Assembly: GCA_030549205.1 (NCBI GenBank)
Contig: JAUKTV010000015.1
Coordinates: forward strand, 620,001 to 684,000
Direction: 5' to 3'
Source: Apiosordaria backusii
Lineage: Eukaryota; Ascomycota; Sordariomycetes; Sordariales; Lasiosphaeriaceae
DNA length: 64,000 nt
The notes under the pieces were generated by a model that worked only from the letters and a program-made list of their open reading frames with translations, did no database searches and was not told the DNA's origin. A program made the translations under genes and the position numbers. Below are positions 1 to 12,329 of the stretch, one piece after another (position 1 is the first letter of the stretch; each line of letters starts with the position of its first letter).

Positions 1-314
1 CCACATCTAGTGCACGGGCCACAGTGGGATGGTCGCACTGGAAAAAGACATCAAGACATCTCCAATTCTTAAGCTTCACCTGTCAACTGTTTTTCTTTTT
101 CTCTCAATTGTGATTTCTGTCGTTGCTCATAAACATCATAATCCATCCCAATTACGCAGGTTCTCAATCCATAGCCTCTCGACACACCTCCCAAGGCTTT
201 ATTGCTTCCTCTTGCTCCCTGCCACACGCTCGATCTCATATCTTGAAAGTGCAGGCCAAGTCAACATGGCTTTCCCCAAATTCCACAGATCGTCCTCGCC
301 CTTCTATTCAAGCT
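1..314. other. Window edge, no gene seen
   Basis: This stretch lies downstream of the stop of the small secreted protein gene. The open frames on the + strand are antisense to or flank that gene and show no protein-like composition. It probably holds the 3' UTR of the minus-strand gene. Confidence 0.4.
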
Positions 315-659
315 TCAACGGCAATGACCAATGACACTCTCCTGCTTGAGATCCTTGCAGCAGTCCTTGAACGTTTGACGCTTGCTTCTGTCAACGGCGC
401 AGATCTATATGCCAAGCGTCAGCTCATCAGCCTCATCACATGCCTGTCACGCCTGTCCTTTACTTACATTGTTATACGTCTTATACCCAAGCTTCTTGCA
501 GCAATCCAACGTCTGCGTCTTCAGCAGATATCCCTCCCTGCTGTTCATGCAAATGCAGTCATCTGGTTGGAGATACCAGCTTCCCGGGCACTGAGCCCCT
601 TGCTGTGCTAGCGCACCCCCAAAGAAGCCGGCTGTGATAAGTGCGAGACAGAACTTCAT
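315..659 (-). CDS. Small secreted cysteine-rich protein, 93 aa, one intron
   Basis: Exon 1 is 659-468 and exon 2 is 404-315. The 63-nt intron has a GTAAGT donor, a CTGAC branch site and a TAG acceptor, and phase 0 is kept. Residues 1-18 form a signal peptide (MKFCLALITAGFFGGALA). The mature part has nine cysteines at 24, 35, 37, 53, 54, 66, 79, 80 and 92. The module CC-x11-C occurs twice (53/54/66 and 79/80/92), each preceded by Asp and followed by Lys, so it looks like an internal duplication. The family is not recognised. Size, secretion and cysteine content fit an effector-like or antimicrobial-type secreted protein, but that role is inference. Hydrophobin was considered; the spacing is reminiscent but the fifth hydrophobin cysteine and the hydrophobicity are missing. 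Confidence 0.75.
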
Positions 660-2735
660 TTTCGAGAAAATCAGGATAAAGACTTGCCATTAAAGAATTG
701 ACAGAGATACAGATCACATCATCGAGTCGGAAAACAAACGTCAATAAATACCCCTTTCCCGTCCCCAACTCTCTACTCATTCATCGTCGTGCCCCCTTCC
801 CAACCGGGGAACTGGAAAGCAACTCCATCATAGCCTTGCTCATATCAATTTATCCACAATCTCGCCTATGACACCCAGCTCACCATCAACGCAACGACGA
901 TAATGCATTTTTACTATCGGAGATGCAGGTCAGCGGCACTCCAAAAGCCGGAGTTAACAACCGGCAACCACACAGCCACGATGAACCACAGTTCGTTCAA
1001 TAGCTTCTCGTAAAAGTCACAATTGCAACTATCAACACGCAGGATATTTCAACCAACTGCTAAGGTAGGTACGAAGCCAAGGATTATTTATTTACACTGC
1101 TTACGAGCCCCTCTCTACTGTAGTAAATACACTTAACCCGGGTAAATTAATCAGAGTCTTGACTGGCTGAACCATACCTGCCTAGGTCTAGCTTACCTGC
1201 AAACTGCTCGCCCCGAACCGCCCCTCGCACCACGTCCCTGGGTATGGGATCATGAAAAATGGAAGCGCTCCTGTGAGGTCTCGTTGAGCTCCACCGCCAC
1301 GTGTACGAGTAGATGAACTTGAGCAGATTTTCTCATTAAGAAAAGTAAAAATAGAAACTGTCAAGCGCACGTATCAAGAATCGTCCCCTGAATCAGGTAC
1401 CACGATTGAACACAGTTGCCAAGGTAGGTAAGACAAATACCGTCAGTAACACTGTCGAGAAGTGGGAGGGGACTTGTGACAGATTACAGAATCAGGTCTC
1501 AGGAATCTACGGGCAGTTATATGTACCAATGCCACGGCGACACTTCCGTTTTCTGAGCGAGCTAGTTTTCATCTATTCGACGAACTGCTGTCAGGTTCTT
1601 GCTGCTTTTTTGAGAATTCTGCGCGTCATTTGCTCCCACGTGGCTCATGGGAGTGATAGTTGCAGCTGACTGGATTAATAACCCTTAGTCTGGTAACTGT
1701 ACTATGGGAGATATGTCTCGCGGATGGGTATTAGCTTGTTGAGAATTTGAGCCATGGGTTTTGTGGGTTCTGAATGCTCGTTGCTCTCAGTGGGGAGCGA
1801 GAAAATGATTTACCAAAGCTAATAGCTGATTATCACATTATCTTCACTCTCAATATAAGTGAATATGGTACTAGTTGGTATTCGAAACTGATAGACGGTT
1901 TGAGGCAACTTCAACAAAAGCTTGTGTCGTCTGAGAAACTGAGACAGATTCGTCTGGCGCCCAATGGAACTCTTCCTTCCCTTGACAGAATGACTGACAG
2001 ACCGTTGCACACGGAACGATCGTGACAGGAACCACTGCGGGTCTCGTTTACCTTGAGATCGTGGTTTCACCAATATATTGATCTGGTGCGCATTCCGTTC
2101 CGCTGTCATTGTGACATCCGGGGTAGACTTTCCTCGATATGTACGAGTCTTGCTGTCGGTTTTTTGTGAGAGGTTTCCAGAAGGTGGTGTCGGTTGAACT
2201 AGACAATGGAAGAATAGGCGAGAATGGTGAGGGTGAGAGTGGATAAAGATAAGCCTGGAATCAGAAGGTTAAATGCAATCATGGTGAGGATAAACGCAGG
2301 AAGGTTGTAGATTGGGATGGATCTGGAGCAAAGAAACCGACCTTCAGTTTCCCATCAAGATTATCCTGTCTGGTGGTGAATTTTTGATCAATTCACTTGC
2401 ACACCAAAGGCCTGCTCACTCTCTGGGAAAGAGTCAATCGGGAGTATTTACTACCCTAAGGTTGTCAGCTGCCCCGGACAGCCACAGGCGTCGAACGTTG
2501 AGTTTGACACAAAACGCCCCAATGTAAAAAAACCATTTCCCGGTCTTTCACCTGTCTCAAAGGATAGCCGCAGACAGTCATTTCATTTAACTCGCTGCAT
2601 CTACCCTCGTTCAGGTTGTTTGCGATCCTGAGTTGACCTCTTTCCTGCTCAACTCATCACCGAAGCCACCGAAGCGAAGCCCTCAACGTGATACAGAGAC
2701 CGGGGCCTCCCCTGAGTCAACCTGTCAAGACCAAG
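660..2735. other. Intergenic region, 2.1 kb, no gene seen
   Basis: It separates two divergently transcribed secreted-protein genes and so holds both promoters. The open frames near 1406-1669 and 1774-2109 have no start context, splice signals or recognisable protein features. Only short CCTAGGT-like motifs (near 1180) stand out. Confidence 0.4.
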
Positions 2736-4108
2736 ATGCGCTTCCTGTCGTGCGCAGCGGCCTCATTTCTGGCCCTGTGTCATCATGGCCTGGCCTCTCC
2801 TACGAATGATACCAGTGCCTCTCCGCCAATCACCAGCCCTCCAAACGGCCCTTCGAACGATGGCACCCTTCCAAATGGCCCACCGAACCCGAACCTACCC
2901 CAGAAGCTGACGCCCAAAATCATGATCATTAGTATGGTAAGTAACACCGACAATCGGACGTCAAAGTTGAGATGATGACTGCTGAGATACCACCTGTAGT
3001 TCGCTCCAGAGGCGGAAGTATGGTACGAGAATATGCCGGTTGACGGGTTCGGCGATCTTCTCGCCCTCAACATCTCGGTACCTGGCCTGTCTCCAAAGTA
3101 TCCATATGTGCACTGCACATTGGATGCCGAAGTATGCCAGATGACCACATGCGAGGGCGAGATCAATGCTGCCTCTTCCGTGATGGCCCTAGCTATCTCG
3201 GGCCAGTTCGACTTTCGCAAGACGTACTGGCTAGTTGCTGGCATTGCGGGTGTAAATCCCAAATACTCGACGATTGGTGGCGTTGCCCTGTCTCGCTACG
3301 CCGTCCAGGTAGCACTCCAGTATGAGTTTGACGCTCGCGAAATGCCTGAGAACTTCACCACCGGCTACGTTCCATATGGGACATTGGGGCCTAACTCGTA
3401 CCCTACCATCCTGTACGGCACCGAAGTCTTCGAGGTGAACCAAGCGCTGCGTGACCTGGCGTTCAATTATGCCAGCAAAGCGAACCTCAGTGACAATGAG
3501 GACTCGAAGAAGTACCGGTCGAGGTACCGGCCGGAAGGGAAGATCTTTGCGATGGCGTCCAATGGCCCTTCGGTGGTCAAGTGCGATTCTGCCACGAGCG
3601 ATGTGTATTATTCGGGGAAACTGCTCAGCGAAGCCTTCGAGAACATCACAGACCTTTGGACGAATGGTACAGGACGATATTGCATGACGGCGCAGGAAGA
3701 CAACGCCACACTCACGGTCCTCCTTAGGTTGGCGATCTACAATGTTGTCGATTTTGCCCGAATTATTATCATGCGAACTGGTGAGCTTTCAACCTTTTTG
3801 CTGTGATGAAGAAATACTTAGCTGACACTTTTGTATCAGGGTCCAACTTTGACCGTCCCCCTCCTGGAGTTAGTGCTTATGAACATCTGCTCGTTCTCAA
3901 GCAGAACGGATTCGCTGTTGCTATCAAGAATATCTATCTCGCGGGCATCGAAATTGTCAATGGCATCTTGAAGGATTGGACCACGGTTTTCGATAAGGGG
4001 GTGAAGCCGTGCAACTACATTGGCGACATGTGGGGGACGCTGGGCGGTGACCCAGATTTTGGTCCGGGGAGTGTGACGAATGGGAAGCCGGTCAAACCTG
4101 CTGTGTGA
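2736..4108 (+). CDS. Secreted purine nucleoside permease-like protein (NUP family), 416 aa
   Basis: The exons are 2736-2936, 3000-3780 and 3840-4108. Both introns (63 and 59 nt) are GT-AG and the phases fit. The ATG at 2736 gives a clean signal peptide (residues 1-20, MRFLSCAAASFLALCHHGLA); the ATG at 2688 would bury it. A Pro/Asn/Gly-rich linker follows, then the NUP-family core. Family hallmarks seen are FAPEAEVW just after intron 1, VAGIAGVNP, and IIMRTGSNFDRPP across intron 2. The length matches fungal NUP proteins (PF06516), which are related to nucleoside phosphorylases and take part in extracellular purine nucleoside uptake or cleavage. Substrate and activity are not shown by the sequence. 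Confidence 0.92.
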
Positions 4109-4817
4109 CCGACGATAATTGAGGTTGGAGGAGGGTGACGACGACAGAGGGAATGATGATACATAATTAGCGAGGAGTTGGGGCGAGAGGATCTGCAAAT
4201 AATTAATTAAGAAGAAAGTAACGCAACATTGACGTGTTGAGTCGTGATATGTATTCCCATGATGGAAGTCGAATAATAGAGTGGCAGCCAATGAGGCAGA
4301 TCGGAGAGATCTCGAAAATGTGCATAGCGATTGGCCAATTCGCTTATTGACAAAGTGAGACCAAGTGGTCAGTAACACAATGAATCGTGAATACCAAACA
4401 AGAAATAATTGCCGTCAACGTGAGTTCTGGAGGCGGTGTGGATGCCCTGGTGGCCTCAAAAGTCGGAATCTCTCCCGCCCCGTCGCCTCGAGCTTCTTGT
4501 GTTCAACAGATTTGGTAGTGTACGTGTGTGAAGGTTCCAAGGGTCAGTGGTGATCACCAGCCGGTGTTGCCAAGACTCGGCTGCAGTGGTTCGATGCGCT
4601 AAACCCCCGGACCAGCGCCTCCGCCGTTGAACTTGACCCCAGCAACCACAGCGCCCCTGGTCACCGCAACAACGGAAACATCGAAATTTCAGTTCACCAT
4701 CCCTTCGACAAAGAAAGTTCAAGCGCATCGCCCTAAAGAAATCAGCATGGGACTTTCTCATCCCAGGAGCGTATCCTGAGGATATCTACACCATCTACCT
4801 TCTTTTATACGCCAGCC
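4109..4817. other. Intergenic region, no gene seen
   Basis: About 0.7 kb between two + strand genes. It should contain the 3' end of the NUP gene and the promoter of the kinase gene. No convincing open frame or RNA was found. Confidence 0.4.
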
Positions 4818-7353
4818 ATGTCCCTTGTGCCTTACCACGAACGCGAAGGTCGCGAGATCGTTCTGTACGTCATGCCTCCGTCCCTTGCTGTACCCAAAAT
4901 CTCCCCCACCACAGCATCTGGGCAGTCCATGCGTCGACATCATCACCCCACGATAACATCACTTCAACGAGCCCTTGCTCTTCAACCATTGCACCATTGC
5001 TCCTCTATCATGCTCTATTTCTGCCGACACCAAAGATATGGAACTCGACTGACAGACATCTTCGTGCAGGCGTCATCACAACGCTATCGTCGTTCGGGAC
5101 CCCACCTCGCAGCGCCTCGAGATCCGCGGCCTGGAACTGACACAATGTCCTACCTGTCACCAAAGCCTACGAGCACGAGCATCGTCCCCTGAAAGACACT
5201 TTGAACCGACGGCCAGCCATGAAACATACGTTAACCCGGATTACTTCCGCATGCTGCGCGCCGGCCAGTATCGTCGGAACCACACCCAGCCTCTTCCCCC
5301 ACCGTCGAGTCCCATCCGCCGACTTGTCGAACCATTCCCGGCATCAGTTTCTGACGAGGACGGCAGCGAATTTGGAATACACGATGCCGAGTCTGTAGGA
5401 AGCTCACCTGCGCCTCACCAGAGCAGCGGCCGCATCCGTCGAGAAGCTTTCAGTCCGAACTACTTTAACTCATTCTTCATTGAGGAGCGCGAGCTTGGCC
5501 GAGGCGGCAAGGGCGTTGTACTGCTCGTACGGCACGAGATTGACGGCTGTTTCTTGGGCGAATTTGCTTGCAAAAGGGTGCCAGTCGGAGACGACCATGC
5601 CTGGCTCGAAAAGGTGCTGGTCGAGGTCGAGCTGCTCGCAAAGCTGTCACATCCCAACCTGGTCTCGTACCGACACGTCTGGCTGGAGGATTACCAGACC
5701 AGCCAGTTCGCGCCCGTGGTTGCCTGCGCATTCATTTTACAGCAGTACTGCAATGGCGGGGACTTACTACACTACGTCATTGGCGAAATGCCAAGAGAGG
5801 CTACGAAGGAACAGCTGAAGGCCCAGATGCGCCGTCGTTCAAAAGGGTGCCAGACAGAACGACCGAAAATGCAAAGGCGCCTACCGCCCGAAGAAGTTTA
5901 CTCCCTCTTCAAGGATATCACATCCGGTTTGGCCTACCTTCACGCGGCAAACTACATTCACCGCGACCTTAAACCTAGTAACTGCCTGCTGCATCGCGAA
6001 GGCTCCCATTTGATTTGCCTCATTAGCGATTTCGGCGAAGTTCAACCTGAGCATGCGGTTCGCAAGTCGACGGGGTCTACTGGCACCATTTCGTACTGTG
6101 CACCAGAGGTTCTCAAGAAAGATTTCACTGGCAGGTATGGAAACTTTACCACCAAATCGGATATCTTCTCTCTCGGCATGATCTTGTACTTTATGTGCTT
6201 TGGAAGACTGCCATACCAGTTTGCCAATGCCGTCAATGAGGAGCTGGAGGATATTGATCAGCTCCGTGCTGAGATCACGGACTGGAAGGGCTTCCACGCT
6301 GAGCGCAGGGAACGGCCGGATCTGCCGCATAAGCTCTATCAACTGCTCCAAAAGCTTCTAGCGGTTAACCCACTTGAACGGCCGACAGCCAACGAGGTGC
6401 TTGGCGCCATGAAAGGCGAGATACCTCTAGACGGAGTGAATGGAATGCGTGGGGCTAGAAACTCTGAACCTTCGCTCGGTTTAGCAGGACACAGGATTCA
6501 GAGTCTCGACTCACCAATGCCTCCGAGCAGCCCAATGCCAGACCCCACTAAACAAGCTCGGGTGAACTCACTTGCAGATGAAGATGATCTCACCAGTTCG
6601 ATACATGGGCATTCACCTCAGTCTCACACCACGTCGTCCATGTCCCTATCACAGAAACGGATGACTCGGTTCGACCAACAATCTCCGAGATCCCCTCGAC
6701 ACCGGGGATCACACAATTCTCTTACACTAGTCCGCAGCAACTCCCACTCACCAGAGCGTCTGAGCAGGAACGGGGACGCTATACCCGCAGATTCAGGTTC
6801 ACCCACCAACATCACAACACCTCTGCTCATGCCTCCACCCACCACGGCCCTCGAGAGAGCGAGGAACGAGGCTGTCTTGGCACGATACAGAGCATCCAGA
6901 TGGTGGACTGCCAACTCGTTCTTTCTCACGCTGGCCTTGTTTGCTGGGAAGATCATGAGTATGAGCTGGGTGTGTTGGCCCTACAGCTCCTCCATGGCGA
7001 CAATGGGGTTACTCCTGGTTATGGCGACACTGGACTTGGTTGATCTCGGTGCACATGATCCTACCGGGGAGAGAGACTCGGTGGGCGTTGGGATAGAGGA
7101 TAGCGCTCTGGACGACAGTATCGGCAATGGCGCAGGCGTCGTGATTAGAGTGGGACCCAATGGAAGCCCAAGGGTCATGCATCCTGTTGGCAGCGGGGTT
7201 AACGGTACAAGCCGCTTGCGGTGGTTGGTAGGGTGGAGGAGAAGTTGGGTCCTTCTGGCACTGCACTTTGCGGTGCTTTGGGTAGCGTCCCGTGCTGCGG
7301 TCCTTTGTGCCGTTCCCATTGTCAGGAGGCATGAGGAATGGGAGTCGTGGTAA
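4818..7353 (+). CDS. IKS1: IKS1-family serine/threonine protein kinase, 776 aa
   Basis: Exon 1 is 4818-4864 and exon 2 is 5070-7353. The 205-nt intron (GTACGT donor, GCAG acceptor) joins REIVL to RHHNAIVVRDP in phase 2. Residues 1-60 carry the family's N-terminal segment with a CPTCH motif. The kinase domain has a glycine loop LGRGGKGVV, a VAIK-like Lys in FACKRVPV, HRDLKPSN, DFGEVQ, APEVL and DIFSLGMILYF. A basic insert (KAQMRRRSKG) lies before the C-lobe. After the kinase come a Ser/Pro-rich linker and two hydrophobic stretches (FFLTLALFAGKIMSMSWVCW; a second near the C-terminus), so the protein may be membrane-tethered. It belongs to the yeast Iks1 group of kinases of poorly known function. 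Confidence 0.9.
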
Positions 7354-9115
7354 GGTCCTTACATTGCGTCTACATCGGAGTTCGAGGGTGTTTGGCTTTC
7401 TACTTTCGGCACATCACTTTCGTTTATGCGGAGAACTCCTAGGGAATTCTACCATCATTCTTCGCAGAGCTTTGCATACCTCGTTCGGATCTTATGGTAT
7501 CCGAACATCGAGTCGATCCCTCCATTTGGATTGAGGTCTGGTTCGGCCGGACTAGAGGCGCAAAGGAGGTACGGACTCAATCACTACAAGGAGTTACCAG
7601 GGCGGGGCAGGGTTTCGGATTTACACCGAGCGGCTGGGACATGGCATGGCGTGGCAATATATCGGGAAGGGGTATAGAACGGGTAGGTGGGAGGCAAATC
7701 CTTTTGGAGTGGTAAATCTGAGTGTTCAAAACAGCATCAGTTGACCGATTCTTAGCAGTCACTATCTTGGGGGTATATTGGCGGTTCTTTATGGGGTTCG
7801 TCATCGCAGCGAAAAAGCTCGGGGAGCTTGGCGCACAAGCGGACGGATATGGCGGCTGATCTGGGAGAAGCACGCTGAACCGCGGGGAAGCAGCTCATGA
7901 ACGGCTGGCCCGTGGGAGGCTTGTGAGGTTTCCCTCCTTTGATAAGTATCGATCATCGCCGAGGTGGCCTGGAGGTGGCCCTTGTCGATGCGAACGCAGT
8001 CAGATGGCGATATATGTATATGACAGATCTCCGGAGTCAACAGACGTTTCAAGACTCGCCCTTTTCAGTTGAATGTGCCTTTGGCAGACAATATTACTCC
8101 ATATACACATCAATATCTCGTGTACTGTCCTCCGATCGAACTCCGCATCCCGAGAGGGGTGGTTATAACAACCAGGCTTTAAGCAGCCCCACCGGTTCGA
8201 TACTGATGGCACGGACCGTATAGCATGGAGCTGGGAATGAAAGGGCTCTGTCAGCAGTTTGTGGGATGTGAGGGGTATCGACAAGAATATGTCATAGGAC
8301 CTGCCATGTGGTCTGGTGAGGCAGGTTGAGACCAAGGTGGTTCTACCTGTTTTCAAGGTTCTGTTGGCCCATAATCATCGTCCGTCTTCGACAATGATGA
8401 TATCAACGCGCTGGAGGTATACCATGGTTAGATTATGAGGTCCTGCCGACACTTTACTATCCGTCGTTAACTGCGAGAATCGGGGCTATGGGTCGCGTCT
8501 GGATGGTTTGTTCAGGGATGTATGTACTTGCTGCACAATTAGACCCGCATCCACACCTGTGAGCATAGGCAGGGAATGTGAGGTGGTTGTAGATACGATA
8601 TACTCACCATCAATGAAGAAAAGCTCCGCTCGGGTTTTTATATACAGTCTTGCAAAGATCTTAGTTTTGGGGGTTGCTCCAGACATAAAAGGCCTACGCA
8701 CCTTCCCAAATCGATGGCCCACCACTTTGTCTTAATGATTGCAGCTCGACTTCCTCTCACTGCAACTCGGCACTCTCTCACGACCAACATCACTCACTAG
8801 GTAAACAAACAACAAGTTTTATTTCTACTCATTATCAACTCACTCTTATAAGTATTTTCCTTTCACTAACTCGTATCTTGGTTCTTACTTTAAGCTCGAA
8901 CAAAAGAAACTTTCCACATTCGATCATCACTTACCTACCTTACCTCACACTCTTTTACCCCTATCGCCCATCCTCGAACTCAATACTCCGCTCTTTTCAC
9001 TTCAGCAAGAAAGTGTCAGAGGGAACAATAGGAAATACCTTGAGCTTTACCGTCCAGTCAATATTTTTATCTGACCCTGAAAGACAAAGGGAAAGAAAGG
9101 AGAAAGCAGTAGAAG
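7354..9115. other. Intergenic region, 1.8 kb
   Basis: No protein gene is supported. Its right half (about 8740-9110) is pyrimidine-rich with ACTCACT/CTTACC runs, typical of a fungal promoter and 5' leader for the small Cys/His gene that follows. Confidence 0.4.
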
Positions 9116-9399
9116 ATGTGCACCCTCAAAGTGATCATCCACCACCGCTGCGGGCACTGGATTACGAGTTTGCCTGAGGAGTGCGGTGAGTGTACCTACC
9201 TACCTACCTTACCTGCCTTATAACGCTGTCAAAAATCTCTGTTGGAACGGAAGTTTCAAACGACAAGTTGCTAACTTTTTTTTTGTTGTGGGAAAAAGGA
9301 AATATCGAATGCCGCGGGATTAGCGGGAAGAAGGAGGTGGTGTCGAATAAGTACCCTTGTGCTGTGGGGGGTTGTCCTTATTGGGGGAGGTTTGATTAG
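9116..9399 (+). CDS. 56-residue Cys/His-rich protein with one intron
   Basis: Exon 1 is 9116-9185 and exon 2 is 9299-9399. The 113-nt intron has a GTGAGT donor, a perfect TGCTAAC branch site and an AAG acceptor, and the phase-1 joint makes a Gly codon. Neither exon is an obvious ORF alone. The product has Cys at 2, 12, 23, 28, 44 and 49 and His at 9, 10 and 14; CGH at 12-14 and paired C-x4-C spacings suggest zinc binding. There is no signal peptide. I recall similar very short fungal proteins beginning MC-x(n)-CGH with later Cys pairs, but no function is known to me. The branch site plus the in-frame Cys pattern are the main support. Confidence 0.6.
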
Positions 9400-10731
9400 C
9401 TTTTGTTCTCTTTTTGTTTTTTGTTTTATAGGTAATGTCTGTGGCGGTGTTTTGGTAGTAAAGGGGGGTGTTTTTGCTTTTGTTGTTTTGGTTTTGGGGT
9501 GGTTTGTTGTTTTTGTGCGGGTAGTTATTGGCGGTAGGCGGGTGACAGGGGAAAGGGGGTGTTTCATGTGATGGTATGAAATGGATGAGTGAGTGAAAAA
9601 TGAATGGAAAGGTAGTACGAGGTGATGAGAGTAAGAAGTGAGTGTGTGAGGCTGGGTCAATGACTTCGTGGTTGATGATACCTAGGAGAGAGGGAATGTG
9701 TTCGTCAAGGGGCAGGTCAGTCTCATGCGGACTGCTTATGTGATGTTTCACTCTGAAAACGCCTGTTTGTGTCTTAACAATGGGCCCATTGTACTGCGTA
9801 ACACATACAACGGGTTGTTTTACTTCAGTGACTAAGTAATTTAAATTCTGGATCTCTTGCTACAAAGATCTCTTCGACACATAAAAATGCTAGGAAATGC
9901 TTGCTTACCATTCTGACACGTGTACCTCCCATCAAACTATTACACTAGTTATCTATCTAGGTAGTGGGCCATTACATTACCATTTCGATGCCAAATAACA
10001 CTTCGCACTACGAGCCTCAGACTCTGGTGGCCCTTGTAGTAATAGGACATGACATGGAGTCGATTGGGTTTCTACAAAGTTCAACGTGCCTAGGTAGACT
10101 GTTGATCTAACCAGGTCGGGCAGCGGTTCAATAGGTCAGGTGACGCAATTATCGTGAGAGAACCATCATAGGAAGCATTACGCTGACGTTAGGTAAAGCG
10201 TACTGACTGAGCAATTGGAGACTGGGCCCGATTGAGGGGGTTGAAATGGAGTTGCTGTCGAGCCACATCGATATAAGGCACCCTTTCTTATGGCTCAGAC
10301 TTGATCGCATAGGTGACTGGCAACGGGCCCGTGGGCGCTCAGGCTCACCTATATTCCGCTACATGGGAAAATGATTCATCTGTCTAAGAATCATCTCAGA
10401 GCTAGGTATCTACTTCCATCTAGGTTAGACACTGGTTGTGATGCTGGTAATAGCTGGCTCGGTGCATGCCTATCCTTCAAGGCTGCCCCTGTTGGGATTT
10501 CATGTACTTCGTCATCAAATTTTCGTACTGCCTCCATACATTCTTCAACGCCTCCGGCTCGATCTCAGGAATGAATATATGCGCTAGTTCATCCTTTTCC
10601 TCTTCGCACAAGTATTCATGTTGTCTCTGTAGTCTCTGCGGTTTGAAGGGTTGATATTCTGACTCAACTGCGCTTGCCGCGAACCGCCTACTCTCCTTTT
10701 GAGTTTCGGGATACCAGGTAATGTTCCATGT
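9400..10731. other. Intergenic region, 1.3 kb
   Basis: The first 250 bases are strongly strand-asymmetric (G/T-rich on +). CCTAGGTA-type motifs recur at about 9678, 9957, 10088, 10403 and 10423. No gene is supported; the long open frames here are composition artefacts. Confidence 0.4.
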
Positions 10732-11821
10732 TTATGCTTGCCCTTTCCTTTTTGCTTGAACTCCCCCAAACTGCTTTTGTAGCTCTTCGTCGCTCCGTTT
10801 ACGCTCTATCGCTTCTTTTTCCTCCTCCAACCTTTGGGCCTGAATGCCATTCGGGTTCCCTTGCTTGCACCATTCCTGATAATCAGTGATCTGCAGGGCT
10901 ACAGGGGGACTCTCCCAGCATTTGCTCCCGTCAAACCATGGGTCAACAGGAGTATAGTATTTACCAAAGTCGACCAACATTCCCGGACCTTCCCAGCTAT
11001 CCTTCTCACTTGACCGATTGCCGCAGAACATGAAACCTATACTGTTGAAGAATGACAACTGGTGCTGTACTGGCTTCGTCTGTAGCGGTGCCTGGGGGAT
11101 ATGCTCGTACACAATCGAAAAGTAATACTGGTCCGCTTTGAAGGGTTCAAGTCCAGGGCTTCCCTGTTGCACAGCCTGATTCATGGAGTCAATCTGCTTG
11201 TTGTACATTATGAGCCGATTTCCAGGGATCCGCAACCAGCCAAAGCATTTTTGAGTCCGAGTTGGGAATACAGGTGCTAGTCGTTGTTTCGTGGGTAGGT
11301 TCCCGAACACTTTTGTGTCTCTTCCTTCGTTGGAAAAAGCATACAGACGTCGTAACATGTCTCGTCGGGTTATTTGGCAGGATGGTACAGAAATGGGGTG
11401 ACCTGCACGGCGAAGGCCGACCTGGACTTTTTCCAAGACTGCAGCGGTGCGCGCCTCACGCTCGAAAGCCCAACACTCGCGCTCATATGGCCATTGACCG
11501 TTGCGCCCAGGTACCCGCTCATCGAAGAACTTGACTTGGTATTAGCAGCGACATAGGGTCATTCATCTCGACACCCGGGAAGGGAGGCGGGGAGGGGATA
11601 CGAACAACTTTGAGGGCATATTCGGTTGCGTCATCCCCAAATGTCACTTGAATAAAACCGCCTCCGCCTCCTACACTCAAGATCTCCTGGACATCGAATT
11701 TGGTGTCACCTGGAAAGCGTCGAAGTTTCGGTGACAAAAAGTTCTTCCAACCACAGGTTACTAGGTCATCATCGTCATACATCCGGTCCGCGGAAAGGAA
11801 AGGGGGTAAAATAGCGCGCAT
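10732..11821 (-). CDS. FTA2-like (kinase-fold-like) protein, 337 aa
   Basis: Exon 1 is 11821-11606 and exon 2 is 11529-10732. The 76-nt intron has a GTTCGT donor, a GCTAAT branch site and an AAG acceptor; both exon lengths are multiples of three. The joint turns ALKV into ALKV-FFDER, the typical beta-3 strand of the fungal family often annotated as kinetochore Sim4 complex subunit FTA2. Downstream RECWAFEREA fits the same region, and the C-terminus is a charged helix (EEEKEAIERKR). These proteins look like degenerate protein kinases; many fungal members are expanded paralogues with no shown kinetochore role. A gene prediction that ignores the intron would split it into two ORFs. Confidence 0.7.
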
Positions 11822-12329
11822 CGCTGAACAGTTTGTATTTTTCAGCTAGTGTTCAAATATTTCCACTAGACGTCTTGACTTTGCAATCAGTGGGCAAGAG
11901 GATTCGGATGCTGCCCAAAGAGACATTCTGGACACCAATGTCTTGTCTTAAAGGATGCCCAGCATCGGAACTTACCTAGTCACCTTTGAGGGCAATTTGA
12001 CTCTGATATGGGCCTCACCCAAACACGGCGGTTGACGGTATGACCCAAGTTTCTTGGGTTTAGTCATGGTTTGACTCGTGACTTTCTTGTTTGATACATA
12101 TGACCTACACCATGAGCCCTGGGCCATTGAACCACTAAGCGATTACGCAAAGCAAGGGTATCAATATGAGTCGTATTGTCTTAGGTATTCTATTGAACTT
12201 GGGTTACGTATTGAATGGTAATATGTCATACTCTATGCACTCGAGTCTATAGGCAAGGCCTGCAAATCTAGGTAACCATCCATCCCCAACCACCCCATCA
12301 AGTCGTCTTCGCGACCAGTGGGGATTTAC
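11822..12329. other. Intergenic region, no gene seen
   Basis: About 0.5 kb between two minus-strand genes. It carries no convincing open frame. Confidence 0.35.

Noticed and set aside
315..659. Hydrophobin identity for the small cysteine-rich protein
   Set aside because: CC-x11-C spacing is similar, but the overall Cys order, extra CxC and low hydrophobicity do not fit class I or II hydrophobins.
9359..9751. Long open frames in the G/T-rich stretch
   Set aside because: Strand-biased simple composition, low-complexity translations and no start or splice context; part of it is exon 2 and 3' UTR of the small Cys/His gene.
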